A DNA stretch of 40,893 nt from Candidatus Heimdallarchaeota archaeon (GCA_027077875.1 JALWRB010000422.1:1-40893); one strand, 5' to 3'. Counted from the first letter of the stretch, positions 22,982-30,452 are shown. Made by a program: numbers and translations. The notes: a model not told the origin generated them from the letters alone.

Positions 22982-23998
22982 TTATATTTCCCAGTAGTTC
23001 CTGATTACTGACTTGATCCGATCGAGATCGCGGTCGCTCCCTCTCATCGGCTCGAAACCTGACTTGTCTTCCACGCCTTCGAGAAACGCAATCAGGGCCT
23101 TCCCCAGTTCGCTATATTTGTACCCTCCCTCGAGTATGCATGCTACCCTATTCTTGCATTTCTTCTTCATGTGGGCAATCCTCCTTCCAATTTCCCTGAA
23201 CCCACTGACTGTAAGACCAAGCTCCCCGTATGGATCTCCAAGTAGGGCGTCAAACCCCATCGAGACAAGGATGATCTCTGGTTCGTACTGTTCTACGATG
23301 GGGACGACAATCTGGTCTAAGGCCCTAAGGTATTCCCTGTCGTTTGTCTCGAATGCTAGGGGGATGTTGACCGAATATCCAAGGCCTTTCCCCTTTCCCA
23401 GCTCAAGGACGTCTCCCGTTCCTGGGAAGCTGAACTTCGGATTGCAGTGCAGACTGATGTACAGGACGTCCTGACGGTTATAGAATATGTCTTGTGTTCC
23501 GTTCCCGTGATGCTGATCGATGTCAAGGATGAGCACTCGTTTCTTCCTGCTATGCTCTCTGAGGAAGATTTCTGCAGCGAGAGCGATGTTGTTGAAGAAA
23601 CAGAATCCCATGGCCACATCACTGGTCGCATGGTGGCCCGGTGGCCTGACAAGGGCTACTGTAGTTGTTTTCTTTTTATATGAGTAGATGACTGCTTCAT
23701 TTGCAGCTCCTGCAGCTGCAAGTGAGGATTTCCATGTCTCCGAATTGGTGATCGTGTCCGGAGTGAGGTAGGTTCTACTACCGCCGCTTGTACTCTCTAT
23801 GAGGTTCACGAGGTTCTGTGTATGGATTCTCATGAGGTCTTCCTTGGATATTGGATCCGACTGTTTGAACTCCACTTTCAGTTCCTTCTTGTGCTCGACA
23901 AGTGCGTCGTAAAGGATCTGCAGTCGTCTTGGAGATTCGAGGTGTTCACTTCCCATCTCATGGAGGAGTCCCTGCTTCGGATAGAACACTACGACCAC
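22982..23998 (-). CDS. Histone deacetylase-family amidohydrolase (AcuC/HDAC-like)
   Basis: 338 residues covering the complete arginase/deacetylase-fold HDAC domain. The key segments are RPPGHHA (the two His of the charge relay), CFFNNIALA, ILDIDQHHGNG (zinc Asp and His), SLHCNPKFSFPGTG, MGFDALLGDPYG (zinc Asp) and LEGGYKY (catalytic Tyr). Enzymes of this family remove acyl groups from protein lysines, polyamines or small molecules. In an archaeon with or without histones the substrate cannot be stated. The start is GTG at 23998, with a TATA-like AGCTTAAT 28 bases upstream. It heads a cluster with dCMP deaminase and an EamA carrier. Confidence 0.92.
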   Translation of the reverse strand: MVVVFYPKQGLLHEMGSEHLESPRRLQILYDALVEHKKELKVEFKQSDPISKEDLMRIHTQNLVNLIESTSGGSRTYLTPDTITNSETWKSSLAAAGAANEAVIYSYKKKTTTVALVRPPGHHATSDVAMGFCFFNNIALAAEIFLREHSRKKRVLILDIDQHHGNGTQDIFYNRQDVLYISLHCNPKFSFPGTGDVLELGKGKGLGYSVNIPLAFETNDREYLRALDQIVVPIVEQYEPEIILVSMGFDALLGDPYGELGLTVSGFREIGRRIAHMKKKCKNRVACILEGGYKYSELGKALIAFLEGVEDKSGFEPMRGSDRDLDRIKSVIRNYWEI

Positions 23999-24060
23999 AA
24001 TTGCCCGATGATAAGCGAATTCATTAAGCTATCAGTCCGAGACTGATTTCAAGGGGAATA

Positions 24061-24068
24061 TTCATAAG
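24061..24068 (+). promoter_or_regulatory. TATA box for cyclophilin
   Basis: TTCATAAG is centred 26 bases before the ATG at 24091, which points to a leaderless message. The first bases of the divergent HDAC promoter lie about 35 bases away. Confidence 0.45.
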
Positions 24069-24090
24069 CTTCTGAACCTTTCCTGCACTA

Positions 24091-24564
24091 ATGACTACGA
24101 AAGGTATCATTCACACGAAATACGGTGATATGGATTTCGAGCTCTATGATGACGCAACTCCCAACACCGTCAAGAACTTTGTCGAACTCGCACAGAGTGG
24201 CTTCTACGCTGATGCTGCATTCCACAGGGTCATTCCCTCATTCGTTGTCCAAGGTGGATGCCCCGAGAAGACTGGGAGAGGAGGACCAGGATACAGGATT
24301 GCCTGTGAGCTTAGTAACTCTAAGCAGTATCATGACCGTGGAGTTCTCTCGATGGCGCATGCAGGGAGGAACACCGGGGGTAGCCAGTTCTTCATTGTAC
24401 TATCAAGAGCACAGACTGCTCATCTCGATGGGAACCACACCTGCTTCGGGAAGGTCACCAGTAACCTCGAAATCCTCGATAAGATCAAGCCGATGGATTC
24501 CTTCTCCGTCGAGATCTCCGAGGTAGACCCCGAGACCGAGAAGCGCACTCTCCAGAAGCTTTGA
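24091..24564 (+). CDS. Cyclophilin-type peptidyl-prolyl isomerase
   Basis: 157 residues, a single cytosolic cyclophilin domain. The active-site segments are FHRVIPSFVVQGG (catalytic Arg and Phe-x-x-x-Gln), AGRNTGGSQFFI and HLDGNHTCFGKV. In eukaryotic cyclophilin A the last of these contains Trp121; here the position is His, as in many prokaryotic forms that bind cyclosporin weakly. It speeds cis-trans isomerisation of Xaa-Pro bonds in folding proteins. It has its own TATA box and stands alone, followed by a T-run. Confidence 0.95.
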   Translation: MTTKGIIHTKYGDMDFELYDDATPNTVKNFVELAQSGFYADAAFHRVIPSFVVQGGCPEKTGRGGPGYRIACELSNSKQYHDRGVLSMAHAGRNTGGSQFFIVLSRAQTAHLDGNHTCFGKVTSNLEILDKIKPMDSFSVEISEVDPETEKRTLQKL

Positions 24565-24568
24565 ATGA

Positions 24569-24574
24569 TTTTTT
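24569..24574 (+). terminator. T-run after cyclophilin
   Basis: Six T directly after the cyclophilin stop (GATTTTTTATT), with no hairpin. U-rich tracts are the usual archaeal termination signal. The promoter of the next gene begins about 25 bases further on. Confidence 0.45.
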
Positions 24575-24621
24575 ATTAGTCGACAATCCACAAAAAGGTT
24601 AATTAATCCAGAATGAGTTTC

Positions 24622-24635
24622 CGCGACAGGTCGCG
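24622..24635 (+). promoter_or_regulatory. Inverted repeat abutting the RHH-HTH regulator start codon
   Basis: CGCGAC-AG-GTCGCG is a perfect six-base inverted repeat with a two-base spacer, ending right at the ATG at 24636. A TATA-like TTAATTAA (24599-24606) lies just upstream, so the repeat covers the transcription start. Because the gene itself encodes a DNA-binding protein, this is a likely autoregulatory operator. Confidence 0.55.
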
Positions 24636-25076
24636 ATGAAGAAGGGGATTTCTTTCAGATTTGAGGAAGACGTCATAGACACCATCACTTTGGGGTCTGA
24701 AATCTCCGGAACGACCAAGACCACTTTTGTTGCAGAGGCGATCCTACTGCTGACAGACCTCCTCGAACAGGAGAGATTCAGGGGAATGAGTATAGACGAG
24801 ATCCGATCACACGTCCTCTCAACAACACAACCTGTCACCTCGAAAAAAGTATCAAGGAAAGGCAAGAACCGACCTCCAGGATTCATATCGGATATTATCC
24901 TCGACCACCTGAAGAAGAATAAGGGCGTTCTTATGTCCACAACGCAAATCGCAGAGGAGCTGTCCATCCCCAAATCGACAACCCGGGCGTATGTTCGCAA
25001 GCTCCTGTCTGAACACGATGGTGAACTCGAGATGAGAGAGGGTAGGCCAAATCAGGTGCGGTACATTGGAAAATAA
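24636..25076 (+). CDS. Ribbon-helix-helix plus winged-helix DNA-binding protein
   Basis: 146 residues in two parts. Residues 1-50 look like a ribbon-helix-helix: strand GISFRFEEDVIDTI, then helices through SGTTKTTFVAEAILLLTDLLEQ. A basic linker (SKKVSRKGKNRPPG) leads to a winged helix at 83-146 (FISDIILDHLKKNKGVLMSTTQIAEELSIPKSTTRAYVRKLLSEHDGELEMREGRPNQVRYIG). It probably binds DNA as a dimer. A perfect palindrome abuts the start codon, which suggests it represses its own gene. It is convergent with the TPR/longin-like gene. No metabolic gene is linked, so its wider targets are unknown. Confidence 0.75.
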   Translation: MKKGISFRFEEDVIDTITLGSEISGTTKTTFVAEAILLLTDLLEQERFRGMSIDEIRSHVLSTTQPVTSKKVSRKGKNRPPGFISDIILDHLKKNKGVLMSTTQIAEELSIPKSTTRAYVRKLLSEHDGELEMREGRPNQVRYIGK

Positions 25077-25100
25077 TATTTTCATGCAGAATAAATCTAT

Positions 25101-27011
25101 CTATAACTCAGAACCCTCTTGTCCGATGACATTCAAGAACGCCTTGTTCACAATCCCCGCTACAGGGTCGAAGTTAAGGCTGAACCCATCCCAAGAGAGG
25201 AGTTCGGAGTCGTAGGTGAGGATGATCTCCTGCATCGCCTGTGAGAGGGCCTGCTTGAGTGTCCCGGATTCATGATCTGTTAGGAGGGCACCGATCGCAA
25301 AGGGGGTCCATTCTATGAGGATATTGGTCTCTCCTGCATTGATGGACTTTAGCGAGGAGGAGGTATCTGTCACCTCGGAGATGAGTGCCATTATTGCCGA
25401 AAGAGCACCGCTGAGGAGATCCTCCTGAGCGCTCATCTCTGGCCACTCCGACTCGTTGACCTTCCCTCCGCACATAAGTCTTCCATCGTTTGCTATGAGC
25501 AGGAAGGTCGGATTGTGCTTCGGGAGCATTGCAGAAATTTGCGCTTTCAGGAAGTCTACCCGTGCATTTGCCTCTTCATCCCAAAGCGTATTGGAACTGA
25601 GTAGGGCGAAGTTCTCGTTTATATCGGCTAGAGTTTTTCTAGCTATCATTGACATATTTGAATCATCTTCGTATGCCTCGAGCACAATTCTCTGGATGTC
25701 CATGAAGAGTTTAGGAAAAGTGGAGAGTATCCCGAATCTCACCTCCTGACTGGCGTGCCCGTATGCTGTGATGATAAGCTTCATGCTCCTCCACACGTCT
25801 AGCACGGCCTCTTGTAGTCTTCCTTCCATCCTCCGCACAAGACTTGAGTAGATCAGCCACTCTGCCCATCGCATCTCTATCTTAGCTGCACTGTCCATAC
25901 AGTCCTGTGCGAAGTCATCCTGTTCGTACTGTTTAGCGATGGACCACGCGGCAAGTGACTGCTGAACTGATTTCTCAAGATTATAGTTGAGGGCAGAGTA
26001 ATTTGCCAATTCCTTGTAAGCTTCCGCTACGTGAATGGAGGGGTTACTGGTGTCATCCGCTATCTCGACTGCGACCATGTATGATTGGATGGCATTCTCT
26101 GTGTCCCCCATCTTCATGTAGAGATGACCTTGAAGGACATAGTACTCTTCCCACTGCATCTGACCAACCTCGTGTAACTGACCGTCGTCTATCCTATCCA
26201 GAACCTCCCTCATGTACATTATCTCCTCTGGGAAATTGTAGTAGATGATGGAGGCTATGGATAGATTACACTGGATGAATAAGCCAAGCCTTGTTGTAGC
26301 TGCGTACTTCATCACAGTCTCTCCTATCTTCTCGAAGAGACTGATCGCTGTCTTAAGGTTGAGACCGTGCTTCTGGTAGTACTCAGCAAGCTTGAAACTG
26401 GCATCGAGAGGGACATCGACGTCCTCAGTACCCTCAATATTATCGAGTATCATATGGGTGACATTCGTTAGGAACATTGTGTCCTCTAGGGACAGACCAT
26501 CGGCAATTGCTCTGGAGAGTAATGATCCACTGATGTTCTTGTTCGATGTCGGGATATCCATAGCTTTGAGGTTGGACATCGCCTCCTCCGGGGTTAGAGA
26601 ACGTACATCTTCTGAGACCTCAAAATTCCCCTCCATGAGGTCTATGACCTCGCTGTAGAATTTCCTCGCGAAGTACTTCACCCCTCGTGACAGCACCTGC
26701 TTGAATGTGTCAAGTAACCTGTCGGGATTCTCAGGGGGCGCACCGAAGAAAACCATACAAGCGTACCTTTTCCCATTGACGTCCTCAAATGACTGGAGGA
26801 GTATTGGGGGCTCATCCAAGAAGACATTGTACCTCCCCTCCGAGAGCATGCCAAGGTTATAGCGAGACGAGATCTTCATCTCAAAAGCAGCTAGTTGAAA
26901 TTCAGTGAAACGGTCTATCTGCCGGCGGTCGTAGCTGTCGTACCACGCTATTCCACGGGCACCCGCCTCTCCGAGCAGCAGAAGAGTTTTACTTGAAGTC
27001 TCTTCCTGCAT
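25101..27011 (-). CDS. Large TPR protein with longin/roadblock-like ends
   Basis: 636 residues from the ATG at 27011, chosen because a TATA box lies 27 bases upstream; the longer frame to 27050 would run through that box. Three regions can be seen. Residues 6-120 form an alpha/beta domain resembling a longin or roadblock fold (KTLLLLGEAGARGIAWYDSYDRR, later KRYACMVFFGAPP). Residues 150-480 are all helical and TPR-like, with repeats such as YVLQGHLYMKMGDTENAIQSYMVAVEIA. Residues 505-625 form a second alpha/beta domain with the roadblock-like opening FLLIANDGRLMCGG and the later strand pair ILIEWTPFAIGALLTD. Longin and roadblock domains bind small GTPases in eukaryotes and are abundant in Asgard archaea. 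No GTPase lies beside this gene, and the fold call is by pattern only. Confidence 0.65.
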   Translation of the reverse strand: MQEETSSKTLLLLGEAGARGIAWYDSYDRRQIDRFTEFQLAAFEMKISSRYNLGMLSEGRYNVFLDEPPILLQSFEDVNGKRYACMVFFGAPPENPDRLLDTFKQVLSRGVKYFARKFYSEVIDLMEGNFEVSEDVRSLTPEEAMSNLKAMDIPTSNKNISGSLLSRAIADGLSLEDTMFLTNVTHMILDNIEGTEDVDVPLDASFKLAEYYQKHGLNLKTAISLFEKIGETVMKYAATTRLGLFIQCNLSIASIIYYNFPEEIMYMREVLDRIDDGQLHEVGQMQWEEYYVLQGHLYMKMGDTENAIQSYMVAVEIADDTSNPSIHVAEAYKELANYSALNYNLEKSVQQSLAAWSIAKQYEQDDFAQDCMDSAAKIEMRWAEWLIYSSLVRRMEGRLQEAVLDVWRSMKLIITAYGHASQEVRFGILSTFPKLFMDIQRIVLEAYEDDSNMSMIARKTLADINENFALLSSNTLWDEEANARVDFLKAQISAMLPKHNPTFLLIANDGRLMCGGKVNESEWPEMSAQEDLLSGALSAIMALISEVTDTSSSLKSINAGETNILIEWTPFAIGALLTDHESGTLKQALSQAMQEIILTYDSELLSWDGFSLNFDPVAGIVNKAFLNVIGQEGSEL

Positions 27012-27033
27012 TAAATAAATGTAGGTGGAATAG

Positions 27034-27042
27034 TAATAAATT
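27034..27042 (-). promoter_or_regulatory. TATA box for the TPR/longin-like gene
   Basis: AATTTATTA on the minus strand is centred about 27 bases before the ATG at 27011. It decides the start in favour of that ATG. Confidence 0.5.
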
Positions 27043-27230
27043 CTTACCATTTGTGCGAGAAAAATGAAGAAGCTTCCATGAAACTCTGATGTGTGTAGAT
27101 GGGATTTTACTTACATGATCCCTATTTAACAGACCTAGAGAAAGAACATAGTGGGACGGGACATTATGAAAAATCCAACCTCTTCTCTTGACAGTATATA
27201 CTCCTCTAGTCAAATTTGGATTTCAACAGG

Positions 27231-27236
27231 TATAAG
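27231..27236 (+). promoter_or_regulatory. TATA box for the small repeat protein
   Basis: TATAAG is centred about 25 bases before the GTG at 27259 and supports a leaderless GTG start. Between this element and the divergent TPR gene promoter lie about 190 bases with no gene. Confidence 0.5.
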
Positions 27237-27258
27237 TAGGTGGCAAATATTCTAAATC

Positions 27259-27615
27259 GTGAAAGTTGTCGACATTAACAAAATCTACATTGAGCTCGTG
27301 AAACAGGCTCTTAAAGATGGTTTAATAACCGAGGAGGAGAACCAGATCCTCGCCGCTGCCAACGCTCAACTCAGAGAGTTCAAAAGGGTCTTTGACATCG
27401 CGGGTGAGGACGGAGTCATCACCTCAGAAGAGAAGATTGAGCTCCAGCAGTCGATGCGAGATGCAGTAGCTAAGGTCAGGGTCGTCGGTCTGGAGGATGG
27501 AGTTCTCACCATGGACGAGGATGCTCTTCTCAAGACTCTCAACGATTTGATGAGTAGGGAGATTGAGCGATCAATCGACGTTCGTCGGAGCTTCAGTGCC
27601 ATTGTGGACATATAA
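27259..27615 (+). CDS. Small acidic protein with three DG-[VLI]-[IL]-T-x-[ED]-E repeats
   Basis: 118 residues starting with GTG. It contains three copies of a helix-loop-helix unit near residues 19, 51 and 79: KDGLITEEENQIL, EDGVITSEEKIEL and EDGVLTMDEDALL. The units resemble the DG-x-[IV]-[ST]-x-x-E turns of TerB and EF-hand proteins, in which Asp and Glu side chains can hold a divalent metal. The chain is otherwise helical, with no membrane segment. It is divergently transcribed from the TPR/longin-like gene, with its own TATA box. Function unknown; calcium or magnesium binding is a guess. Confidence 0.7.
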   Translation: MKVVDINKIYIELVKQALKDGLITEEENQILAAANAQLREFKRVFDIAGEDGVITSEEKIELQQSMRDAVAKVRVVGLEDGVLTMDEDALLKTLNDLMSREIERSIDVRRSFSAIVDI

Positions 27616-27776
27616 TCCTCTCCAAGTGACATCCTTTCCTTCGCCTTTGGAAGCTTCTCTTGGTACCCACTTCAATCGAATCTTATGCAAAACAATATAA
27701 GAAGAGCTATAGATGGGGACTTACAAGTCAACTAAAACTGGTGGTGATCCGTTCATCAGCTGTCTGGAGACTTGAC

Positions 27777-27859
27777 GACACGGTTCAAGAGCCTGGTACT
27801 TGGCTAGACTGCTAATCTAGTGCCCTTGTGGCGCGCGGGTTCAAATCCCGTCCGTGTCA
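27777..27859 (+). tRNA. tRNA-Ser (anticodon GCT)
   Basis: A class II tRNA of 83 bases with a seven-pair acceptor stem (GACACGG/CCGTGTC), a D arm CAAG...CTTG with GG in the loop, an anticodon stem CTAGA/TCTAG with loop CTGCTAA (anticodon GCT, reading AGC and AGT), a long variable arm with GCC/GGC, and the T arm GCGGG-TTCAAAT-CCCGT. CCA is not encoded and there is no intron. The first three bases GAC resemble eukaryotic tRNA-Ser(GCU), whereas archaeal ones usually begin GCC or GCA. The discriminator base is A, while tRNA-Ser normally has G. Confidence 0.95.
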
Positions 27860-27869
27860 TTCTTTCTGT

Positions 27870-27910
27870 GCCGTGAGGCAGTCTTGCTAAGTGCCACGGC
27901 TCTTGTTTTT
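27870..27910 (+). terminator. Hairpin plus T-run after tRNA-Ser
   Basis: GCCGTG-AG-GCA, an 11-base loop, then TGC-CACGGC give nine pairs with a two-base bulge. The hairpin is followed by TCTTGTTTTT. It lies 11 bases past the tRNA and between the tRNA and the convergent regulator gene, where a terminator would be expected. Confidence 0.5.
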
Positions 27911-27939
27911 GGATTCGGCATTAAAAGGTACTCTCGATT

Positions 27940-28788
27940 TTATCCATTGTTTTTTGACTGGTAAATTCTTGCCCATACGAGGACGAAGCCCCTATACCTG
28001 AATACATTTGGCTCGATTCCTGTGCTTTCAAACAGCTCAATCGTGGATTCGAGAGTATTTGTTGTCTGGATAAAGGGACGGAGTAGGGACTCTGCTAAAA
28101 CGTGAGTTGGAGGTTCGACATTGTCGATGAATCCTACGACAACAACTCCCTCTGTAACCCGCACGAGTTCGTTGAACAGCTGCTGCGTGATCTGGTCAGT
28201 GATACATATCGAGATGTCGAAGTAATTATCGGCCTCCCTGATTCTGCCGTCGTAAAACCTTGATTGCAAGATATCGATGTCGCTATTTCTATTCCTGAAC
28301 TTCTCAAATTGTTCGTCATCAGCCAGAATGAAGAGTTTTTTTGTCTGTAGCCCAATAGCCGAGAGCTTATGAGGATCAATGTGCTCCTCTGCTACAGTTA
28401 GGGTTCTTTTACCCCGCTGGATATTGTTTTCTTGGAAGAACTTGTGGATGAGGTGTGTCACCTCTCTCCCCATATCAATTGTCGCTAGAGCGAAACCACC
28501 CAGGAGGTTCCGAAATAGCTCCCTGATCTTTGGGCGGGGGATCACCATTGCAGACTTTTTCCTCTTACCTTCTCGAAGTTCAATGTAGTTGTTCTTCTCC
28601 AGTTTGGAAAGTGAGTAGTAGAACTTCGTGGGGGACAATCTGAGATCCTGAGGGAGTGATTCATTGATGTCTTCGAGCACATTGTATCTCAGGACGGGTT
28701 CGGAGTAGTTGAGGAGGAACTGAAGGATGTAAACCTCTGTCATGGTCATCCCAAGTAGATCACGATAGACCTCGTCCGTGATATGCAT
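27940..28788 (-). CDS. Winged-helix regulator with a C-terminal alpha/beta domain
   Basis: 282 residues. Residues 10-90 form a PadR/ArsR-like winged helix (MTMTEVYILQFLLNYSEPVLRYNVLEDINE, then LSPTKFYYSLSKLEKNNYIELREGKRKK). Residues 130-280 alternate strands and helices in a Rossmann-like order (KLFILADDEQFEKF, DIDILQSRFYDGRIREADNYFDISICI, LVRVTEGVVVVGFID), as in methyltransferase-like folds, but without a visible GxGxG cofactor loop. It may be a degenerate ligand sensor. The gene is divergent from an NAD-dependent epimerase; a TATA box lies 28 bases before its start and a perfect 16-base palindrome lies between the two genes. It probably controls itself, the epimerase, or both. Confidence 0.72.
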   Translation of the reverse strand: MHITDEVYRDLLGMTMTEVYILQFLLNYSEPVLRYNVLEDINESLPQDLRLSPTKFYYSLSKLEKNNYIELREGKRKKSAMVIPRPKIRELFRNLLGGFALATIDMGREVTHLIHKFFQENNIQRGKRTLTVAEEHIDPHKLSAIGLQTKKLFILADDEQFEKFRNRNSDIDILQSRFYDGRIREADNYFDISICITDQITQQLFNELVRVTEGVVVVGFIDNVEPPTHVLAESLLRPFIQTTNTLESTIELFESTGIEPNVFRYRGFVLVWARIYQSKNNG

Positions 28789-28812
28789 CTAGATCATATC
28801 CCAATTCTACCC

Positions 28813-28819
28813 ATTTAAG
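28813..28819 (-). promoter_or_regulatory. TATA box for the winged-helix regulator
   Basis: CTTAAAT on the minus strand is centred about 28 bases before the ATG at 28788. Confidence 0.45.
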
Positions 28820-28873
28820 TGTACTACCTGTTACGGGAGAATCCTGAAGGTTTTCTGATACAAATATATTATA

Positions 28874-28889
28874 ATTCTAAATTTAGAAT
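28874..28889. promoter_or_regulatory. 16-base perfect palindrome between divergent regulator and epimerase
   Basis: ATTCTAAATTTAGAAT is a perfect palindrome. It lies about 85 bases upstream of the regulator start and 26 bases upstream of the epimerase TATA box. This position, on the edge of the epimerase promoter and next to a regulator gene, suggests an operator or activator site. Confidence 0.55.
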
Positions 28890-28914
28890 AAATAATTACT
28901 GATATGTAATAACT

Positions 28915-28922
28915 CTTATATA
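28915..28922 (+). promoter_or_regulatory. TATA box for the epimerase gene
   Basis: CTTATATA is centred 26 bases before the ATG at 28944, again pointing to a leaderless message. Confidence 0.55.
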
Positions 28923-28943
28923 TTACTGGGATCAGCCTGACCT

Positions 28944-29960
28944 ATGACAAAAGTGTTGGTGACCGGAGCGACTGGGCACCTTGGATATGGACTTGTTCGC
29001 ACCCTCCACGAACGTGGATATGAGGTGAGGGCGTCAGTGCGGGACCCCTCGAATATCGAGAAGACATCATGGCTGAGAGATCTCGGGGTAGAGGTTGTCC
29101 CTCTTGATATCACGAATAGGGAACAATTTATAAAAGCAGCGGAGGGGGTTGATGGTATTTTCCAGGTGGCTGCTGTTTTCAAGTTTGGTCTCAAGAATCC
29201 TGAAGAGACGATTATTCGGCCGAATGTGGAGGGGGCGTTGAATAGTGTCTACGCTGCAAAGGAAAACGGGGTACGACGACTAGTATACACGTCGAGCACC
29301 GTAGCCGTTGGTAGAACCGAAGGTCTTGCGGACGAGAGCCACTGGAACACCGAGTCGAAGATTCCCTACGAGATCAGCAAGACCCGTGCAGAGCAGAAGG
29401 CGTGGGCACTTTCCCACTCTCTTGGTGTAGACATGGTCTCACTCAACCCCGGAATGATTCTTGGTCCATACTTCAATCCGGAGAGGTTATCTTCTAGTGT
29501 TAACGTAATCGACCAGATCCGGAATCGCAAAATCCCACTCATTCCCCCATTCGGCTTCAATATTGTTGACATCCGTGACCTCATCGAGGCTCACATCATG
29601 GCGTTCGAAAAACCAGAGGTCTCGGGTCGGTACATCGTAACAAGCCGAGATCCCATCCCTATGGCTGACCTTATTGCTCTGGTACATAAAGTTCGTCCTG
29701 AGATCAAGGTACCGAGGAGAAAGATCAGCAGGGGAATGTTCATCGCTTATGTGCGGGCTACATCCACTGTAGCCAAGCTGTTTGGCAAGATTCCCCAAAT
29801 CTCCGTACAACAGGCGAGGGAGTATTCAGGTCCACCTAGCTACTATAAGACAACACGGGCCGAGCAGGAACTTGGATTCTCTCCTCGTTCCCTTGAAGAT
29901 ACTGTTGCTGCTACATTAGAGTGGTTTGATACCAGCTCCGAGATCTCCGAGACCCTGTAG
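28944..29960 (+). CDS. NAD(P)-dependent epimerase/reductase (dihydroflavonol-reductase-like SDR)
   Basis: 338 residues. The N-terminal VLVTGATGHLGYGLVRTL is the extended-SDR dinucleotide motif, followed by VVPLDITNREQ, GIFQVAAVFKF, VYTSSTVAVG and YEISKTRAEQ (the YxxxK pair). The pattern around YTSSTVAVG fits the dihydroflavonol-4-reductase/HpnA-like branch, which reduces or oxidises ketone and sterol-like substrates. The real substrate is unknown. It is divergent from a winged-helix regulator with a palindrome between them, so its expression is probably controlled by that regulator. The other SDR in the window (6827-7846) is only a distant relative. Confidence 0.88.
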   Translation: MTKVLVTGATGHLGYGLVRTLHERGYEVRASVRDPSNIEKTSWLRDLGVEVVPLDITNREQFIKAAEGVDGIFQVAAVFKFGLKNPEETIIRPNVEGALNSVYAAKENGVRRLVYTSSTVAVGRTEGLADESHWNTESKIPYEISKTRAEQKAWALSHSLGVDMVSLNPGMILGPYFNPERLSSSVNVIDQIRNRKIPLIPPFGFNIVDIRDLIEAHIMAFEKPEVSGRYIVTSRDPIPMADLIALVHKVRPEIKVPRRKISRGMFIAYVRATSTVAKLFGKIPQISVQQAREYSGPPSYYKTTRAEQELGFSPRSLEDTVAATLEWFDTSSEISETL

Positions 29961-29995
29961 TAAAGCTACTAAATGGTGAGTAAGAAATCCCTATT

Positions 29996-30409
29996 ATGAA
30001 GAAAGTCCTTGTTATCTGTACACACAACTCGTCCCGCTCACAAATGGCTGAGGGCCTGATCAACGGACTACTCGGAGACAGGGTGAGGGCGTTCAGTGCG
30101 GGAACAGAGGTGACGCAGGTTTCTCCCCATGCTATCAGAGCAATGTCGGAGATAGGGATCGATATCTCACACCATATGTCCAAGGTAGTTGACCAGTTTA
30201 TAGATGAGACCTTCGACCTAGTGGTCACGGTATGTGACAGTGCCAACGAGAGCTGTCCTGTATTCCCTGGGGCTGGAAAAAGGCTCCACAAGGGCTTCAC
30301 TGATCCGAACTCCGCTCCACCGGACGAGAGGTACAGGAGGTTCTGCCAAATAAGGGACGAGATCCGTACTTGGGTGGAGTCCGAGCTTCCGGGGTTACTC
30401 GGTCTGTGA
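29996..30409 (+). CDS. ArsC-type low-molecular-weight phosphatase/arsenate reductase
   Basis: 137 residues. The P-loop is CTHNSSRSQMAEG (C-x5-R with the SRSQMAEG of thioredoxin-linked ArsC), near residue 8. Later segments include AFSAGTEVTQVSPHAIRAMSEIGIDISHH and VVTVCDSANESCPVFPG, whose two Cys match the redox Cys pair of thioredoxin-coupled arsenate reductase, followed by HKGFTDPNSAP. It should reduce arsenate to arsenite, cycling electrons from thioredoxin. No ArsB or ArsR gene sits nearby, so a general tyrosine-phosphatase role is also possible. The start ATG lies 36 bases past the epimerase gene. Confidence 0.88.
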   Translation: MKKVLVICTHNSSRSQMAEGLINGLLGDRVRAFSAGTEVTQVSPHAIRAMSEIGIDISHHMSKVVDQFIDETFDLVVTVCDSANESCPVFPGAGKRLHKGFTDPNSAPPDERYRRFCQIRDEIRTWVESELPGLLGL

Positions 30410-30423
30410 TCCTCGTCGATTTG

Positions 30424-30430
30424 TTTAAAT
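30424..30430 (+). promoter_or_regulatory. TATA box for CTP synthase
   Basis: TTTAAAT is centred 26 bases before the ATG at 30453. It shows that the start is this ATG and not the in-frame GTG at 30438. Confidence 0.6.
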
Positions 30431-30452
30431 TCTAAACGTGTCACGGGTGAAT

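Noticed and set aside
27777..27859. Intron in the tRNA gene, or leucine rather than serine identity
   Set aside because: All arms pair without extra bases and the seven-base loop gives anticodon GCT, which reads serine codons; only the A73 is odd.
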